From Burkholderia sp. TSV86 (GTDB lineage Bacteria; Pseudomonadota; Gammaproteobacteria; Burkholderiales; Burkholderiaceae), in NCBI RefSeq assembly GCF_001522865.1, contig NZ_LOWB01000097.1:1-59587 (forward strand): DNA of 59,587 nt, in the 5' to 3' direction. Shown here in pieces: positions 45,466 to 53,880 of the stretch (position 1 is its first letter; each line of letters begins with the position of its first letter). The position numbers were made by a program, and so were the translations under genes. The notes under the pieces are model-generated. The model worked only from the letters and a program-made list of their open reading frames with translations. It made no database searches and was not told the DNA's origin.

Positions 45466-46275
45466 ATGACACTGAAACATCTCCCCCCGACGTTTTGCTG
45501 GACCAAGATCGGTCATGAGTCCGGCGAAGAACTCCCAACTATCGTGCTGAGAAAGGAATGGGAGCGCCGGCTCGGAGGCGGGCGGTTTCTGTGGGGCATC
45601 GGTCAGCCGCTTGGCAACGGCGCGCAAATCGCCGCGCACCGAACGGGCTCGCTGATCGCGCTGTTTTCGCCGGCGTCGAGCAAACCGAAACCATGCCCGG
45701 CCGGCAAAAAACACGAAGGCTCGCTGCTTTGGAACGCATGGATCGACACGAACGGCCAAGTTCGCGAACTGCCGCGCCATGCGTTCATTACGAGCAGCGC
45801 GACGCTGCCCTCCGGTCAGAGCAGAGCGCATTACTATGCACTCGTGTGCTCGTCGCCGACCGAACTCAGCATCGGCACGCGCTTGCGAATCCACCCCGAT
45901 CGCTTGCGCCACGTAAGTACCGGCAAAACGCTCGGCGCCGCGCAGAGCACGGCGGTCGTCGACTGCGTCGAGCGCGCGTTTGCAGGGGCTCTCGGCAAAA
46001 GTTATCCGCTCGCGCTGTCGGTCGAACTCGAAGCACCGTATTTCGTGCGGCTCGCGCAGCCGAGCCTATTGAAGGCGCGGGATCTCGCGGAGGTCATCAA
46101 GACGTCGCGCGACGGAGATTTCGAAACATTTGCCGAACAGGTCGTGCGGTTGCGTAACCGAACCGCTACCGAGCACGTGCGTGGCTTCACGCGAGATCTG
46201 TTCGATTTACCAGCGTCCGATGCTGGTATGCCCTTCAGCGCGGCAACTCACCACCACGCCAGCCATGCGTGGTGA
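45466..46275 (+). CDS. Unknown protein, 269 aa, paired with the HTH regulator
   Basis: ATG at 45466 after GAGAAAG; the frame is open to 45418 but that part is inside the hairpin. The sequence is clearly protein-like: KHLPPTFCWTKIGHESGEEL, GRFLWGIGQPLG, LIALFSPASSKPKPCP, SLLWNAWID, RELPRHAFITSS, HYYALVCSS, LAAPYFVRL-like ELEAPYFVRLAQPSLLKARDL. Aromatic-rich beta strands suggest a globular enzyme or nucleic-acid-binding fold, but I recognise no family or catalytic motif. Its autoregulated-looking pairing with a small HTH protein resembles control modules of toxin-antitoxin, mobile-element or defence genes. Confidence 0.8.
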   Translation: MTLKHLPPTFCWTKIGHESGEELPTIVLRKEWERRLGGGRFLWGIGQPLGNGAQIAAHRTGSLIALFSPASSKPKPCPAGKKHEGSLLWNAWIDTNGQVRELPRHAFITSSATLPSGQSRAHYYALVCSSPTELSIGTRLRIHPDRLRHVSTGKTLGAAQSTAVVDCVERAFAGALGKSYPLALSVELEAPYFVRLAQPSLLKARDLAEVIKTSRDGDFETFAEQVVRLRNRTATEHVRGFTRDLFDLPASDAGMPFSAATHHHASHAW

Positions 46276-46820
46276 CGGCTGAACCCGCCGGTTCGTGAGG
46301 TCGGACCGCCCGCGCACGCGCTCGCGAATGACGGGCTCGACAAGAAGGGCGATATCCGCACCGCCCGCACGCCATTCGAGGCCAGCCAGCGCAACACAAC
46401 GTTTCTCTGAAATGCGCGGGAATATTGAGCGTGCGTTTCACTTCGTGCAGCGCGGTGCGCAGCATGTGACGCAGGCCGTCAAATGCCCGCCGACAACCGA
46501 CAATCCTCCAGGCTGATCTGCGCCCGGGATGAATTCGCGCACCGGGATCGCCAGTCGGGCAACGCATGACCGGTTGAGCGGCACCCGCCCTCTAACCAGC
46601 CACGCCCGCCTGATTCACCTCACGCGATACACGGCACGGCGTGACGAAACGCGAAGACCTGTCACGCCGCTCCATCGCGATGCGGCCCAACGATACGTCG
46701 GCAAGCAAGCCCGACGTTTGCACAATCCGGCCGCCACGCGTTGCGCCCGGCGGTTTTCCGACACGGCCGGGCCTTCCCGCTAAAATCCCGCACTTGCCCC
46801 TCTTTACCGACCCTTCCGTC
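46276..46820. other. 545-bp intergenic stretch
   Basis: No gene recognised on either strand; frames are Arg/Pro/His-biased. TAAAAT at 46781-46786 could be the -10 box of the downstream permease gene. The composition suggests decayed coding DNA, but no family is readable. Confidence 0.45.
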
Positions 46821-48197
46821 ATGCACCCCGCATCCCAAGCCCAACCCGCCGATCACGCCGAATCCGCCCGCGATCTGGTCTACGGTCCCGACGAGCGGCC
46901 CGCGCCAGCAATCGCCTTCGTCGCCGCGCTGCAGCACCTGCTCGCCATTCTGGTGCCGATCGTCACGCCCGGCCTGCTGATCTGCCAAGCGCTGGGCGTG
47001 GCCAGCCGCGACACCACACTGATCGTGTCGATGTCGCTCGCGATCTCCGGCATCGCCACTTTCGTCCAATGCAAACGCTTCGGCCCGCTCGGCGCCGGCC
47101 TGCTGATCGTTCAGGGCACGAGCTTCAACTTCGTCGGCCCGCTCATCGCCGGCGGCAGCCTGATGGTCAAGCAAGGCGTGCCGGTCGAAACCGTGATGGC
47201 CGCCATCTTCGGCGTGGTCATCGCCGGCTCGTTCGTCGAAATGAGCGTCTCCCGCATCCTGCCCTTCATCAAGCGCCTGATCACGCCGCTCGTCACCGGC
47301 ATCGTGGTTCTGTTGATCGGCCTGACGCTCATCAAGGTCGGACTCATCAGCATGGGCGGCGGCTACAGCGCCATGGCCAAGGGCAACTTCGCCAGTGCCG
47401 AAAACCTGACTCTCTCCGGCCTGGTGCTCGGCACCATCATCGTGCTCAACCGGGTGCCCGTCGTCTGGGTGCGCAGCACCGCGCTCGTCATCGCGCTCGC
47501 GCTCGGCTATCTCGCAGCCGCCGCGATGGGGCGACTGGACTTTACCGGCGTGCGCGAAGCCGCGCTGTTCCAGATTCCGACTCCGCTGCATTTCGGACTC
47601 GGTTTCTCATGGACGCTCTTCGTGCCGATGCTGATCATCTACCTTGTCACGTCGCTCGAGGCGATCGGCGACGTCACCGCAACGAGCAAAATCTCCAGGC
47701 AACCTGTCGAAGGCCCCCTGTGGATGCAACGCATCAAGGGCGGCGTGCTCGTCAACGGCGCGAATTCGCTGCTTGCCGGTCTCTTCAATACCTTCCCCAG
47801 CTCCGTCTTCGCACAGAACAACGGCGTGATTCAACTCACCGGCATCGCCAGCCGGCACGTGGGCGTCTGGATCGCGGGCATGCTGGTGCTGCTCGGCCTG
47901 TTTCCGGTGGTCGCCGGCATCCTGCAAGCCGTACCCGAGCCCGTGCTCGGCGGCGCGGCAATGGTGATGTTCGGCGCGGTGGCCGCCTCCGGTATCAACA
48001 TCCTTGCCGGCATCCGGCTGGACCGGCGCGCGCTGCTGATCATCGCCGTGTCGTTAGCACTGGGGCTGGGCGTGTCGCAGGTGCCGGAAATCCTGAACAG
48101 CCTGCCGCATGCGCTTAAAAACGTATTGGAATCGGGCGTTGCCACGGGCGGCATCTGCGCGCTCGTGATGAACTGGTTTCTGCCGGAGAAGAAATAA
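46821..48197 (+). CDS. NCS2 uracil/xanthine/urate permease
   Basis: 458 aa from the ATG at 46821. NCS2 features: AFVAALQHLLAILVPIVTPGLLI in TM1, GLLIVQGTSFNFVGPLI, a SLEAIGDVTATSKIS loop carrying the conserved Glu and Asp-Thr, and the signature-like NTFPSSVFAQNNGVIQLTGIASR with Gln-Asn in TM10. About twelve to fourteen membrane segments. It imports xanthine/uric acid-type purines by proton symport; the exact substrate cannot be told. The longer frame upstream (from 46641) is not protein-like. Confidence 0.92.
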   Translation: MHPASQAQPADHAESARDLVYGPDERPAPAIAFVAALQHLLAILVPIVTPGLLICQALGVASRDTTLIVSMSLAISGIATFVQCKRFGPLGAGLLIVQGTSFNFVGPLIAGGSLMVKQGVPVETVMAAIFGVVIAGSFVEMSVSRILPFIKRLITPLVTGIVVLLIGLTLIKVGLISMGGGYSAMAKGNFASAENLTLSGLVLGTIIVLNRVPVVWVRSTALVIALALGYLAAAAMGRLDFTGVREAALFQIPTPLHFGLGFSWTLFVPMLIIYLVTSLEAIGDVTATSKISRQPVEGPLWMQRIKGGVLVNGANSLLAGLFNTFPSSVFAQNNGVIQLTGIASRHVGVWIAGMLVLLGLFPVVAGILQAVPEPVLGGAAMVMFGAVAASGINILAGIRLDRRALLIIAVSLALGLGVSQVPEILNSLPHALKNVLESGVATGGICALVMNWFLPEKK

Positions 48198-48590
48198 CGT
48201 GCCGATGGCGCGGCGGTCCCTACATGGACCATCGAAAATGTTCATTCTTGGTTCTTTTTCATAGTCCAGCGCAGGCGCACAATGCAGCGCGACCAACGAA
48301 AAACCGCCGTCAATGGACATTCGACCCGCCTTCAGGACCGCCTGCGCGGACGTTTCCGCAACCGCGGCAACGTCCGCCGCCGCGCATGACGCATGTGAAA
48401 CCGTCATGCTCCATTTCCGGCACGTCATCGCCGGCACCGGCAAGCCGCTGACCGCCGCGGCGGTGAACTATGCACCCGGCCATGAACGGCACCGAGCCCG
48501 CGAAGCGACCGGCCGTACTCGCCGCGGATATCAGCAATGCGACTCCGGTCACGCCGGTCAAGTCAATCCACCATCTGCAGGAGCCAATGC
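48198..48590. other. 393-bp intergenic stretch
   Basis: A short hairpin GGTCC-6-GGACC lies 22 bp after the permease stop, with T-rich DNA 30 bp further; it may end that transcript. A plus-strand 93-codon frame (48313) exists but has no recognisable domain and overlaps the next gene's ribosome site. Confidence 0.4.
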
Positions 48591-49046
48591 ATGAGCATGC
48601 GTCTCGATTACAACCAGATTGCGCCGGCGGGCGCCAAAGCGCTTGGCGGCGTCTATGGCTACGTCATGCAAAGCGGGCTTTCCCCCGTTCTCGTCGAACT
48701 GGTCTATCTGCGCGTCTCGCAAATCAACAATTGTGCGTTTTGCCTCGATATGCACACGCGCGATTTGCTGAAGAAAGGCGTTACAGTCGAAAAACTTGCG
48801 CTATTGCAGGCGTGGGCTGAAGCGGGCGACCTGTTCGATGCGCGCGAGCGCGCTGCGCTCGCATGGGCTGAATCGGTCACTCGCGTGGCGCAGACGGGCG
48901 TACCCGATGCGGCATACGATTCGGCGCGCGCCGTTTTCGATGAACGGGAACTTGTGGATCTCACCATCGCAATCGGCCTGATGAACACGTATAACCGCAT
49001 GGCGATCAGCTTCCGAAACACACCTCAGGCCGTGAGGGAACTATGA
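48591..49046 (+). CDS. Carboxymuconolactone decarboxylase/AhpD-like protein
   Basis: 151 aa, ATG after AGGAG. The alkylhydroperoxidase-like motif is NNCAFCLDMHTRDLLKKG, with CxxC and the following His, on the family's helix bundle; also LVYLRVSQIN before and TIAIGLMNTYNRMAISFRNTP after. AhpD-like proteins use the Cys pair for peroxide reduction or unknown redox steps, forming oligomers in the cytoplasm. Single gene; its 3' end touches the convergent pseudogene. Confidence 0.9.
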   Translation: MSMRLDYNQIAPAGAKALGGVYGYVMQSGLSPVLVELVYLRVSQINNCAFCLDMHTRDLLKKGVTVEKLALLQAWAEAGDLFDARERAALAWAESVTRVAQTGVPDAAYDSARAVFDERELVDLTIAIGLMNTYNRMAISFRNTPQAVREL

Positions 49047-49570
49047 CACGCCAATGCTCGGCTGAATGGATCGAGACGAACTATCGCGGTATGGAAAGGG
49101 GAAGCAAGCCTTCGTTGCGAACGCAACGGGAGATGCCGCAGCGTGCGTCGCGGTAGCGATTCGTTCGAGCCATGGATCGATCGCTGCGAAGCGCGCCCGG
49201 TTTTCGTCGCGAAAGCCGGGCGGCATATGCAGGTCACCATCGCGAAGTCCGTTCCCATCCACGAACGCTCGTAGTAGCCCTGATAATCGGAAATGCGCCT
49301 CATCAATGCGTCGGCCCGCGCCCAGTTGTCCAGCAAGTTTGACGCACACGGCCAGTCACCTTCGCCGGCCGCCGTATTGGGCCGCGACACGAAGCCGCGC
49401 ATCGGCTTGACCGCGTCCGCGTAGCCCGAAGCATCGTCGTGGTAGCCGCGAGGATCGATGGTTTGCAAGCGCGCCGGTATGTCGCATGCGAAGGCCGAAG
49501 GGGCACTCACGAGAACCGCGATCGCGGCGAGCACGGAGGCGAACAGCATGCGGACTGGCTTCGGGAACAT
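49041..49570 (-). pseudogene. Probable alginate-lyase-like gene, frameshifted and truncated
   Basis: From the ATG at 49570 a Sec signal peptide is visible (VRMLFASVLAAIAVLVSAPSAFA) followed by a secreted-protein sequence with WPCASNLLDNWARADALM, similar to the ALxWL..WARAxAL helix of AlgL-type polysaccharide lyases. After about 49240 this frame degenerates, while the next frame reads DENRARFAAIDPWLERIATATH, again AlgL-like. The product would be under half the usual ~360 residues. So I read a frameshift plus loss of the 3' end. The family call is moderate, the broken state more certain. Confidence 0.5.
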
Positions 49571-49911
49571 TCGGACCTCGACGCAAAGGCTGACGGCAAA
49601 AGAATAGCTGCATCGATACGGTGCCCGTCACGTTAGCAACGAAAACAATGCGCATTTTGCTGCGGCCTGGACGGCATCCGGCCCGTGCGCTCGCGTTGCG
49701 GGACTGCCGCGCCTGACGGCAGCTACGACGTATCGGCGCCGAGAGCAGGCTGTGCGCCGCTGGCGCTTTTGCAGCGCTTCGGGCCTCCGCTTCGTCGTGG
49801 CAGGCACGCTCGGAGCATGCTACGCACATTTGATGATCGGCACGACATGCCCAAGGCAAGGACGACGAAGTGCGGCCCTGCCAGCGCTTCAAGCGAGCGC
49901 TGGCTGTTTGG
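49571..49911. other. 341-bp boundary stretch between host-like and phage-like genes
   Basis: No gene recognised. Right of it all genes are phage-like and on the minus strand. An attachment site may lie here, but no tRNA or direct repeat was recognised to prove it. Confidence 0.35.
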
Positions 49912-51486
49912 CTACTGACTGCCCGACCAGCTGATCCTGACAGCGCCGCTCCCCCCCGCCTTGTCTGAAGCGCCACCGACGGCAACCCCGGACGGCGGGT
50001 TACCGCCGGGAGTGCTTCCGTTACCGCCGTCGAAATAGGTCGTCTCCCGCACCAAGCTCCATCCCTGCGCGCCTCCACCGCCGCCGGCTCCGGAGTTGGA
50101 GTTGCTGCCGCCGCCACCGCCACCGGCTGCGGCGCCCCCCACGCCGTTGCCACCGCCGCCCCCACCGCCGCCCCCGATAGGACCATATACGCCGCCGTCT
50201 GCGCCAGTGCCGCCGTCTCCACCACCGCCGACTCCACCGTCTCCGCCCGCGCCGCCGCCATCTTGCGAAGCGCCCGCCTTGCCCCCACCGCCCCCGAACG
50301 AAGAGCCGGTGCCTGCCCCGTCACGGCCATTACCGGAGCCTTGCCCACCGTTACCGCCGGTATCGCCATCCCCGCCACCTCCACCGGCTGCGGCCGACGG
50401 AAAAGTGGGATACCCGCTCGAGCCTGCCGCACCGCCACGCAAGTTGCCCCGAATGTGGCCCTTACCCGCTCCTCCGTCGCCGCCAACGCCGCTATGGGAA
50501 TAGCGGTCATAGGACAGGCCGCCTGCTCCACCGCCACCGCCGCCCCCGGCCGCAATCAGCGTGCTGGTTGCGACATCGCGACTATTACGGGTGTTGTCAC
50601 CCGATCCCCCGACATGGAAAGCGAATTGGCTGCTTTCCGTGATGGAGAACACGTCCTTGAGGTACGCGCCAGCGCCACCTTGGCCACCGATCAAGTAAGG
50701 CGTGCCGGCACTCTGTCCGCCATCGCCACCCGGGCCCCACATTTCGACCGTGATCTCGACAGTTCCATCAGGAATGGGATAAGAAGATTTATCTACGACG
50801 TACTCGCCGGGCCGGTCCAAGATAATCCGGCTCAGCCGCTCGGAAAGCGGCGCCGGCGGCACGACCCAGTTTTTCCCGGAAAGATCGGTCTTCGCGATGG
50901 CCGAATCTTTTGTGCTCCACCAGCCATCCTTCGTCGGGTAAAGCGTATCCGGCCCGTTGCTCCAGTCGCTCCCGAAAAAGATTGGGAATACATCGGTGAT
51001 ACGCTTGGGCGGACTATCGACGGAACTGAGGTCGGCACTCAGCGTGCCGACCACGCCGTGCAAGTCCATGTCGGGTTTGGTAAACCACCAGACACCGTTG
51101 AAGAAACACATCGTATCGAAGCCGACGGTGAAATAGACGTTGGCGTTCGACAATGCCACCAATCCGGGAAAGGCCGAGGCAATTGAAATGGGAGCGGTAA
51201 GAACCGTCGTGCCATCCGCGCTGACCCGTATCGCTTGCGGATCATCCCCGTCCGTGGTGAACCACCAGCCGGCGGATTGGTTGGTATCGAAATAACAACA
51301 AGTGGCGAAGCCTCCTTCAAAAGGCGTACCTGCCAGTGCTGGCCAACGCGTCGCCACGGGCACGACCCCGCTTGCGAACCCATTGACATCGCCCCACAGT
51401 TGGACGGCGCAATCCTCGTTCGTACACCACCACTGTCCCTGGCAGCAGGCCAGCGTGGTGAGATAGTCGGTCCAGGTTACGGTCAC
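49912..51486 (-). CDS. Phage tail-fibre-like protein: WW-repeat head plus glycine-rich domain
   Basis: 524 aa, GTG start at 51486 behind GGGAGAA. Residues 1-200 contain four spaced motifs: GQWWCTNEDC, AGWWFTTDGDD, GVWWFTKPDMD and DGWWSTKDSA, about 50-60 residues apart, suggesting a four-bladed or similar repeat fold. From ~240, VEITVEMWGPGGDGG opens a Gly-rich domain of about 280 residues with many G-runs, ending GGSGAVRISWSG. Glycine-rich domains of this type occur at tips of phage tail fibres and form polyglycine-II sandwiches. It lies downstream of the lysis genes, on the same strand. No small accessory gene follows, unlike the other two fibres. Confidence 0.8.
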   Translation of the reverse strand: MTVTWTDYLTTLACCQGQWWCTNEDCAVQLWGDVNGFASGVVPVATRWPALAGTPFEGGFATCCYFDTNQSAGWWFTTDGDDPQAIRVSADGTTVLTAPISIASAFPGLVALSNANVYFTVGFDTMCFFNGVWWFTKPDMDLHGVVGTLSADLSSVDSPPKRITDVFPIFFGSDWSNGPDTLYPTKDGWWSTKDSAIAKTDLSGKNWVVPPAPLSERLSRIILDRPGEYVVDKSSYPIPDGTVEITVEMWGPGGDGGQSAGTPYLIGGQGGAGAYLKDVFSITESSQFAFHVGGSGDNTRNSRDVATSTLIAAGGGGGGGAGGLSYDRYSHSGVGGDGGAGKGHIRGNLRGGAAGSSGYPTFPSAAAGGGGGDGDTGGNGGQGSGNGRDGAGTGSSFGGGGGKAGASQDGGGAGGDGGVGGGGDGGTGADGGVYGPIGGGGGGGGGNGVGGAAAGGGGGGSNSNSGAGGGGGAQGWSLVRETTYFDGGNGSTPGGNPPSGVAVGGASDKAGGSGAVRISWSGSQ

Positions 51487-52130
51487 TGCATTCTCCCATT
51501 GACTTGATTGAGTCGTGGATCAATTTCAGGATTAGAAATAAATATTCCATTGCTTTGTCAGAGGCCAACGCTGACCGCTCCACCATGTGCGCAGCGCGAT
51601 CTCGTCAATGAGAGGATGTCAGCTCTAAAAATGGCAACGCTTGCATAACCCTGAGATACCCGCGAGCGAGGGTTCTCGAGCTATTACTTGATGCTATTTT
51701 TATAGGGTAAGTTGCCTCATTTCCGATCAGTGGCGCACCACTGTTCCCAGCGAGTTGATGTAACGTGCCGCGATAAATCTGCACCAAGCCCCCGAGTGTG
51801 TGATTTATCGAAAGATCCAGCATAGATACGACTGCGTGATGCGATATTGCCACTTATTTTTGTTTCAGTGACACGGCTTTAAATTGGTTGCCCAATACAC
51901 ATCGACAAATACTGAAATGTACATTTCCGTTGAAAATTATTTAAAATATTTCAACATGGGAAATTAAAGCAGAAAAACATCGGCCCGGCAGATCTTCTTA
52001 CAATCATTGCGCTCCGAGGACTGCGCTTCCATGGTTCGACCGATGAAGCGAATCACGCTGCGCAGACTACGTATCATCGAAACCTCAGGCTAGGCCGTCG
52101 GTGATTCAAAAAAGTGCTCCTATGCCATTC
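51487..52130. other. 644-bp AT-rich stretch between fibre and spanin genes
   Basis: Strongly AT-rich around 51840-52000. A 27-bp imperfect palindrome with GTTGAAA/TTTCAAC arms is at 51929-51955. A minus-strand 82-codon frame (51605-51853, GTG start) has ordinary composition but no good ribosome site and no known domain. Possible promoter or terminator region for the fibre gene. Confidence 0.45.
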
Positions 52131-52651
52131 CTATCGCGGCTGATCAGTTTGTATGTCCCGCGTCAATGCGTCATAGTCGCGCTCGCACTGCTGCCCTGCG
52201 ATGCGGGCGCGATCAGCGTATTCCGCCAACGCTCCCGCTCCCGCTCGCGCTCGCGCGTCAGCCCGGCCGAGCGCGTCGGCGAGCAAATCAAGGACGCGCC
52301 GGTTGGCGCGCTTCCGGCGCCCACGGCGAAGCCGCGGGCACGCTCGGCCAGCACCACGACTTGCTTGCGCAAGCCACCAGCAGCAAACGCGGCGCGAGCG
52401 GCATCAGCGCGCGCCGCGTCACGTTGTTTCGCAGCATCTTCGGCAATCTCCTGTTGGGTCGCGGTACGGCGTCGCTCTTCGGCCCGCGCCGTCTCCACGG
52501 CTTTAATCTGCGTCATGGCAGCATCCTTCTGGATATCGGCGAGTCGGCGCGCGCTGGCGAGGGGCTCGACATAAACGCCAGCCGCAGCACCGATAGCGGT
52601 GGTGAGCAGATACGGCCAGATGGTTTTCGGTATCACAATCCCTTTTCGCAT
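52131..52651 (-). pseudogene. Rz-like spanin (DUF2514 type), frameshifted
   Basis: ATG at 52651 gives an N-terminal membrane anchor (IWPYLLTTAIGAAAGVYV) and a long helix, TARAEERRRTATQQEIAEDAAKQRDAARADAAR, as in DUF2514/Rz-like inner-membrane spanins. The frame then shifts: the expected C-terminus DLLADALGRADAR, ALAEYADRARIAGQQCERDYDALT is in another frame that stops at 52131, while the ATG frame runs on as an RERERE tract to 52163. A one-base deletion near 52290 relative to the ancestral gene would explain it. It overlaps the endolysin gene by 19 bp. A sequencing error is the alternative. Confidence 0.65.
52231..52254 (-). repeat. Hexamer repeat in the spanin gene, 4 units
   Basis: Plus strand: GCTCCC twice, GCTCGC twice. 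In the ancestral frame this encodes (Arg-Ala)2(Gly-Ala)2; in the shifted frame it gives the Arg-Glu tract. It lies ~40 bp from the inferred frameshift. Confidence 0.85.
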
Positions 52652-53130
52652 AATGCACGCTCTTCCGCGCGACGCTTCACCAAGCCAGGAAGCACATGCC
52701 CACCAGCCGTCACCCATTGCAAACGACCGTTGTCAGACTCGTTCAACGCACGGCATCCCCCGCGCCAGTCGCCCGCGTTGAAACGTTTCGCCGCCGTGCT
52801 GCCGCAGTACGCGGCTGGGCCGACGTTGTAAGCAAAGCTCACTGCGGCCGCAAGCTGGTATGCATGCCCCTTCAGGCCCGGCGTGCACCTCAGTACCGGC
52901 TCGGCGTGCTCGACCAACCGCTGTTCGAGACGCGCGCGGCACTTGTCCAGTGTGAAGCGCTGCCCGGCATGCACGTCCTTCGTATCGCCGTAGCAAGCCG
53001 TGATGATCCCGATCGGGTCGGCGCGCGCGACGAGTTCCAACCCTTCGAACCTCGGAACCATCGAAACAAGAAGGGCCGCCGCAGCAGCCCCCACAACACC
53101 AGCGAGTGTCTTCTTGGATACGTTAGCCAT
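52633..53130 (-). CDS. Phage endolysin, lysozyme GH24 family, probable SAR type
   Basis: 165 aa. N-terminal KTLAGVVGAAAAALLVSMV is a weakly hydrophobic segment rich in Gly/Ala, as in signal-anchor-release endolysins. The catalytic region is RFEGLELVARADPIGIITACYGDTKDV, matching the E-x8-D-x5-T layout of T4-type lysozymes. Later FAYNVGPAAYCGSTAAKRFNAGDW and WVTAGGHVLPGLVKRRAEERALC are typical of phage lysozymes. It cuts the glycan strands of peptidoglycan at lysis. Its ATG overlaps the holin 3' end by 8 bp, and its own end overlaps the spanin gene. Confidence 0.9.
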   Translation of the reverse strand: MANVSKKTLAGVVGAAAAALLVSMVPRFEGLELVARADPIGIITACYGDTKDVHAGQRFTLDKCRARLEQRLVEHAEPVLRCTPGLKGHAYQLAAAVSFAYNVGPAAYCGSTAAKRFNAGDWRGGCRALNESDNGRLQWVTAGGHVLPGLVKRRAEERALCEKGL

Positions 53131-53305
53131 CGAGCAACGCCCCCTTCCCGTTGGTCTTGATCAGGTAGTACGCTTGGAGACCGATGTATGCGAGTGTCGC
53201 CACCGCGACGTACCAGTTGATGTCGTGGCTCGTCAGCCACAGCCAAAAATTGCTGCCAACCGCAGGCACGGTTTTCATCGCACTCGCAATGACTTCGCTC
53301 TTCAT
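53123..53305 (-). CDS. Phage holin
   Basis: 60 aa. Begins MKSEVIASAMKTVPAVGSNFW and has a hydrophobic helix NWYVAVATLAYIGLQAYYLI, then a short basic C-terminus. Small proteins of this kind directly before a lysozyme gene are holins or holin-like proteins that time lysis by opening the inner membrane. GAGGG lies before the ATG. The first 36 codons are part of a 145-bp segment duplicated at 56882-57026. Confidence 0.8.
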   Translation of the reverse strand: MKSEVIASAMKTVPAVGSNFWLWLTSHDINWYVAVATLAYIGLQAYYLIKTNGKGALLDG

Positions 53306-53341
53306 CGAGCCCTCGCAATGAAAAAAGCCGCCCGAAGGCGG
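53197..53341. repeat. 145-bp direct repeat, copy A
   Basis: Covers holin codons 1-36, its ribosome site and the terminator hairpin in front of it. It matches 56882-57026 with a single mismatch (CCC versus CTC in the ribosome-site region) and no gaps. Confidence 0.95.
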
Positions 53342-53342
53342 T
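53321..53342 (-). terminator. Rho-independent terminator just before the holin RBS
   Basis: On the minus strand: CCGCC, TTCG loop, GGCGG-C, then six T. The T-run ends 15 bases before the holin ATG. It would stop transcription coming from the fibre genes, or act as an attenuator for lysis genes. Confidence 0.8.
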
Positions 53343-53880
53343 ATCTAGGTTGAGAAGCGCGTACATCGTCCAGTCGATCTTGGAAATTCGACTAAACTTG
53401 CAACCCCATATCCTGAAAATATCCTTATGCCACCTGTATATGAAACCGCCAGGAGCAACGACATAAAAGTTCTTCGCAGCATCGCCATCCTGCTGGCAAT
53501 CGGCCAACACTACGGGGGACGCCTGCCCAGTCCCGGTTGGTACTGATTGCCTTTCAACCATGCCCGGTTCTGGACTGGTTTCAATATTTTTTTGCGATCT
53601 CTGGCCACCTGATCACGCAAACATTTCTCCGGCACGTAGAGATGACATCGAGCATGAGGTCAGCGCTTCGCCCGTTCTCGGCGAAGCGCTGCCACCGACA
53701 ACTTCTTTGGGTTCCTAGCCAGCTTAATTATCCGAACCGATCGCGATCATTAAATGGAAAACCTACAGAAATGAAATAACTCACAAAAAAATAAATTATC
53801 TAATGGCGGTTGTTGGATCATGGAATACCAAGAAATGCCCAGCCAACCAGTAAAATTATGGGATATCCGGAGTCTCGCCA
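53342..53880. other. 539-bp leader region upstream of acyltransferase 1
   Basis: No gene recognised. It contains a strong 12-bp inverted repeat CAGCGCTTCGCC / GGCGAAGCGCTG (53661-53672, 53680-53691) and becomes AT-rich before 53880, as expected of a promoter for the rightward acyltransferase gene. Confidence 0.5.

Noticed and set aside
49356..50555. 399-codon minus-strand frame
   Set aside because: Overlaps the Gly-rich fibre gene in another frame; periodic codons of the Gly-rich part create it.
51605..51853. 82-codon minus-strand frame with GTG start
   Set aside because: Composition is acceptable, but no ribosome site, homology or conserved context could be seen, so it is only mentioned in the intergenic entry.
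52890..53561. 223-codon minus-strand frame across holin and endolysin
   Set aside because: It runs through both lysis genes in another frame and through the terminator; no domain visible.
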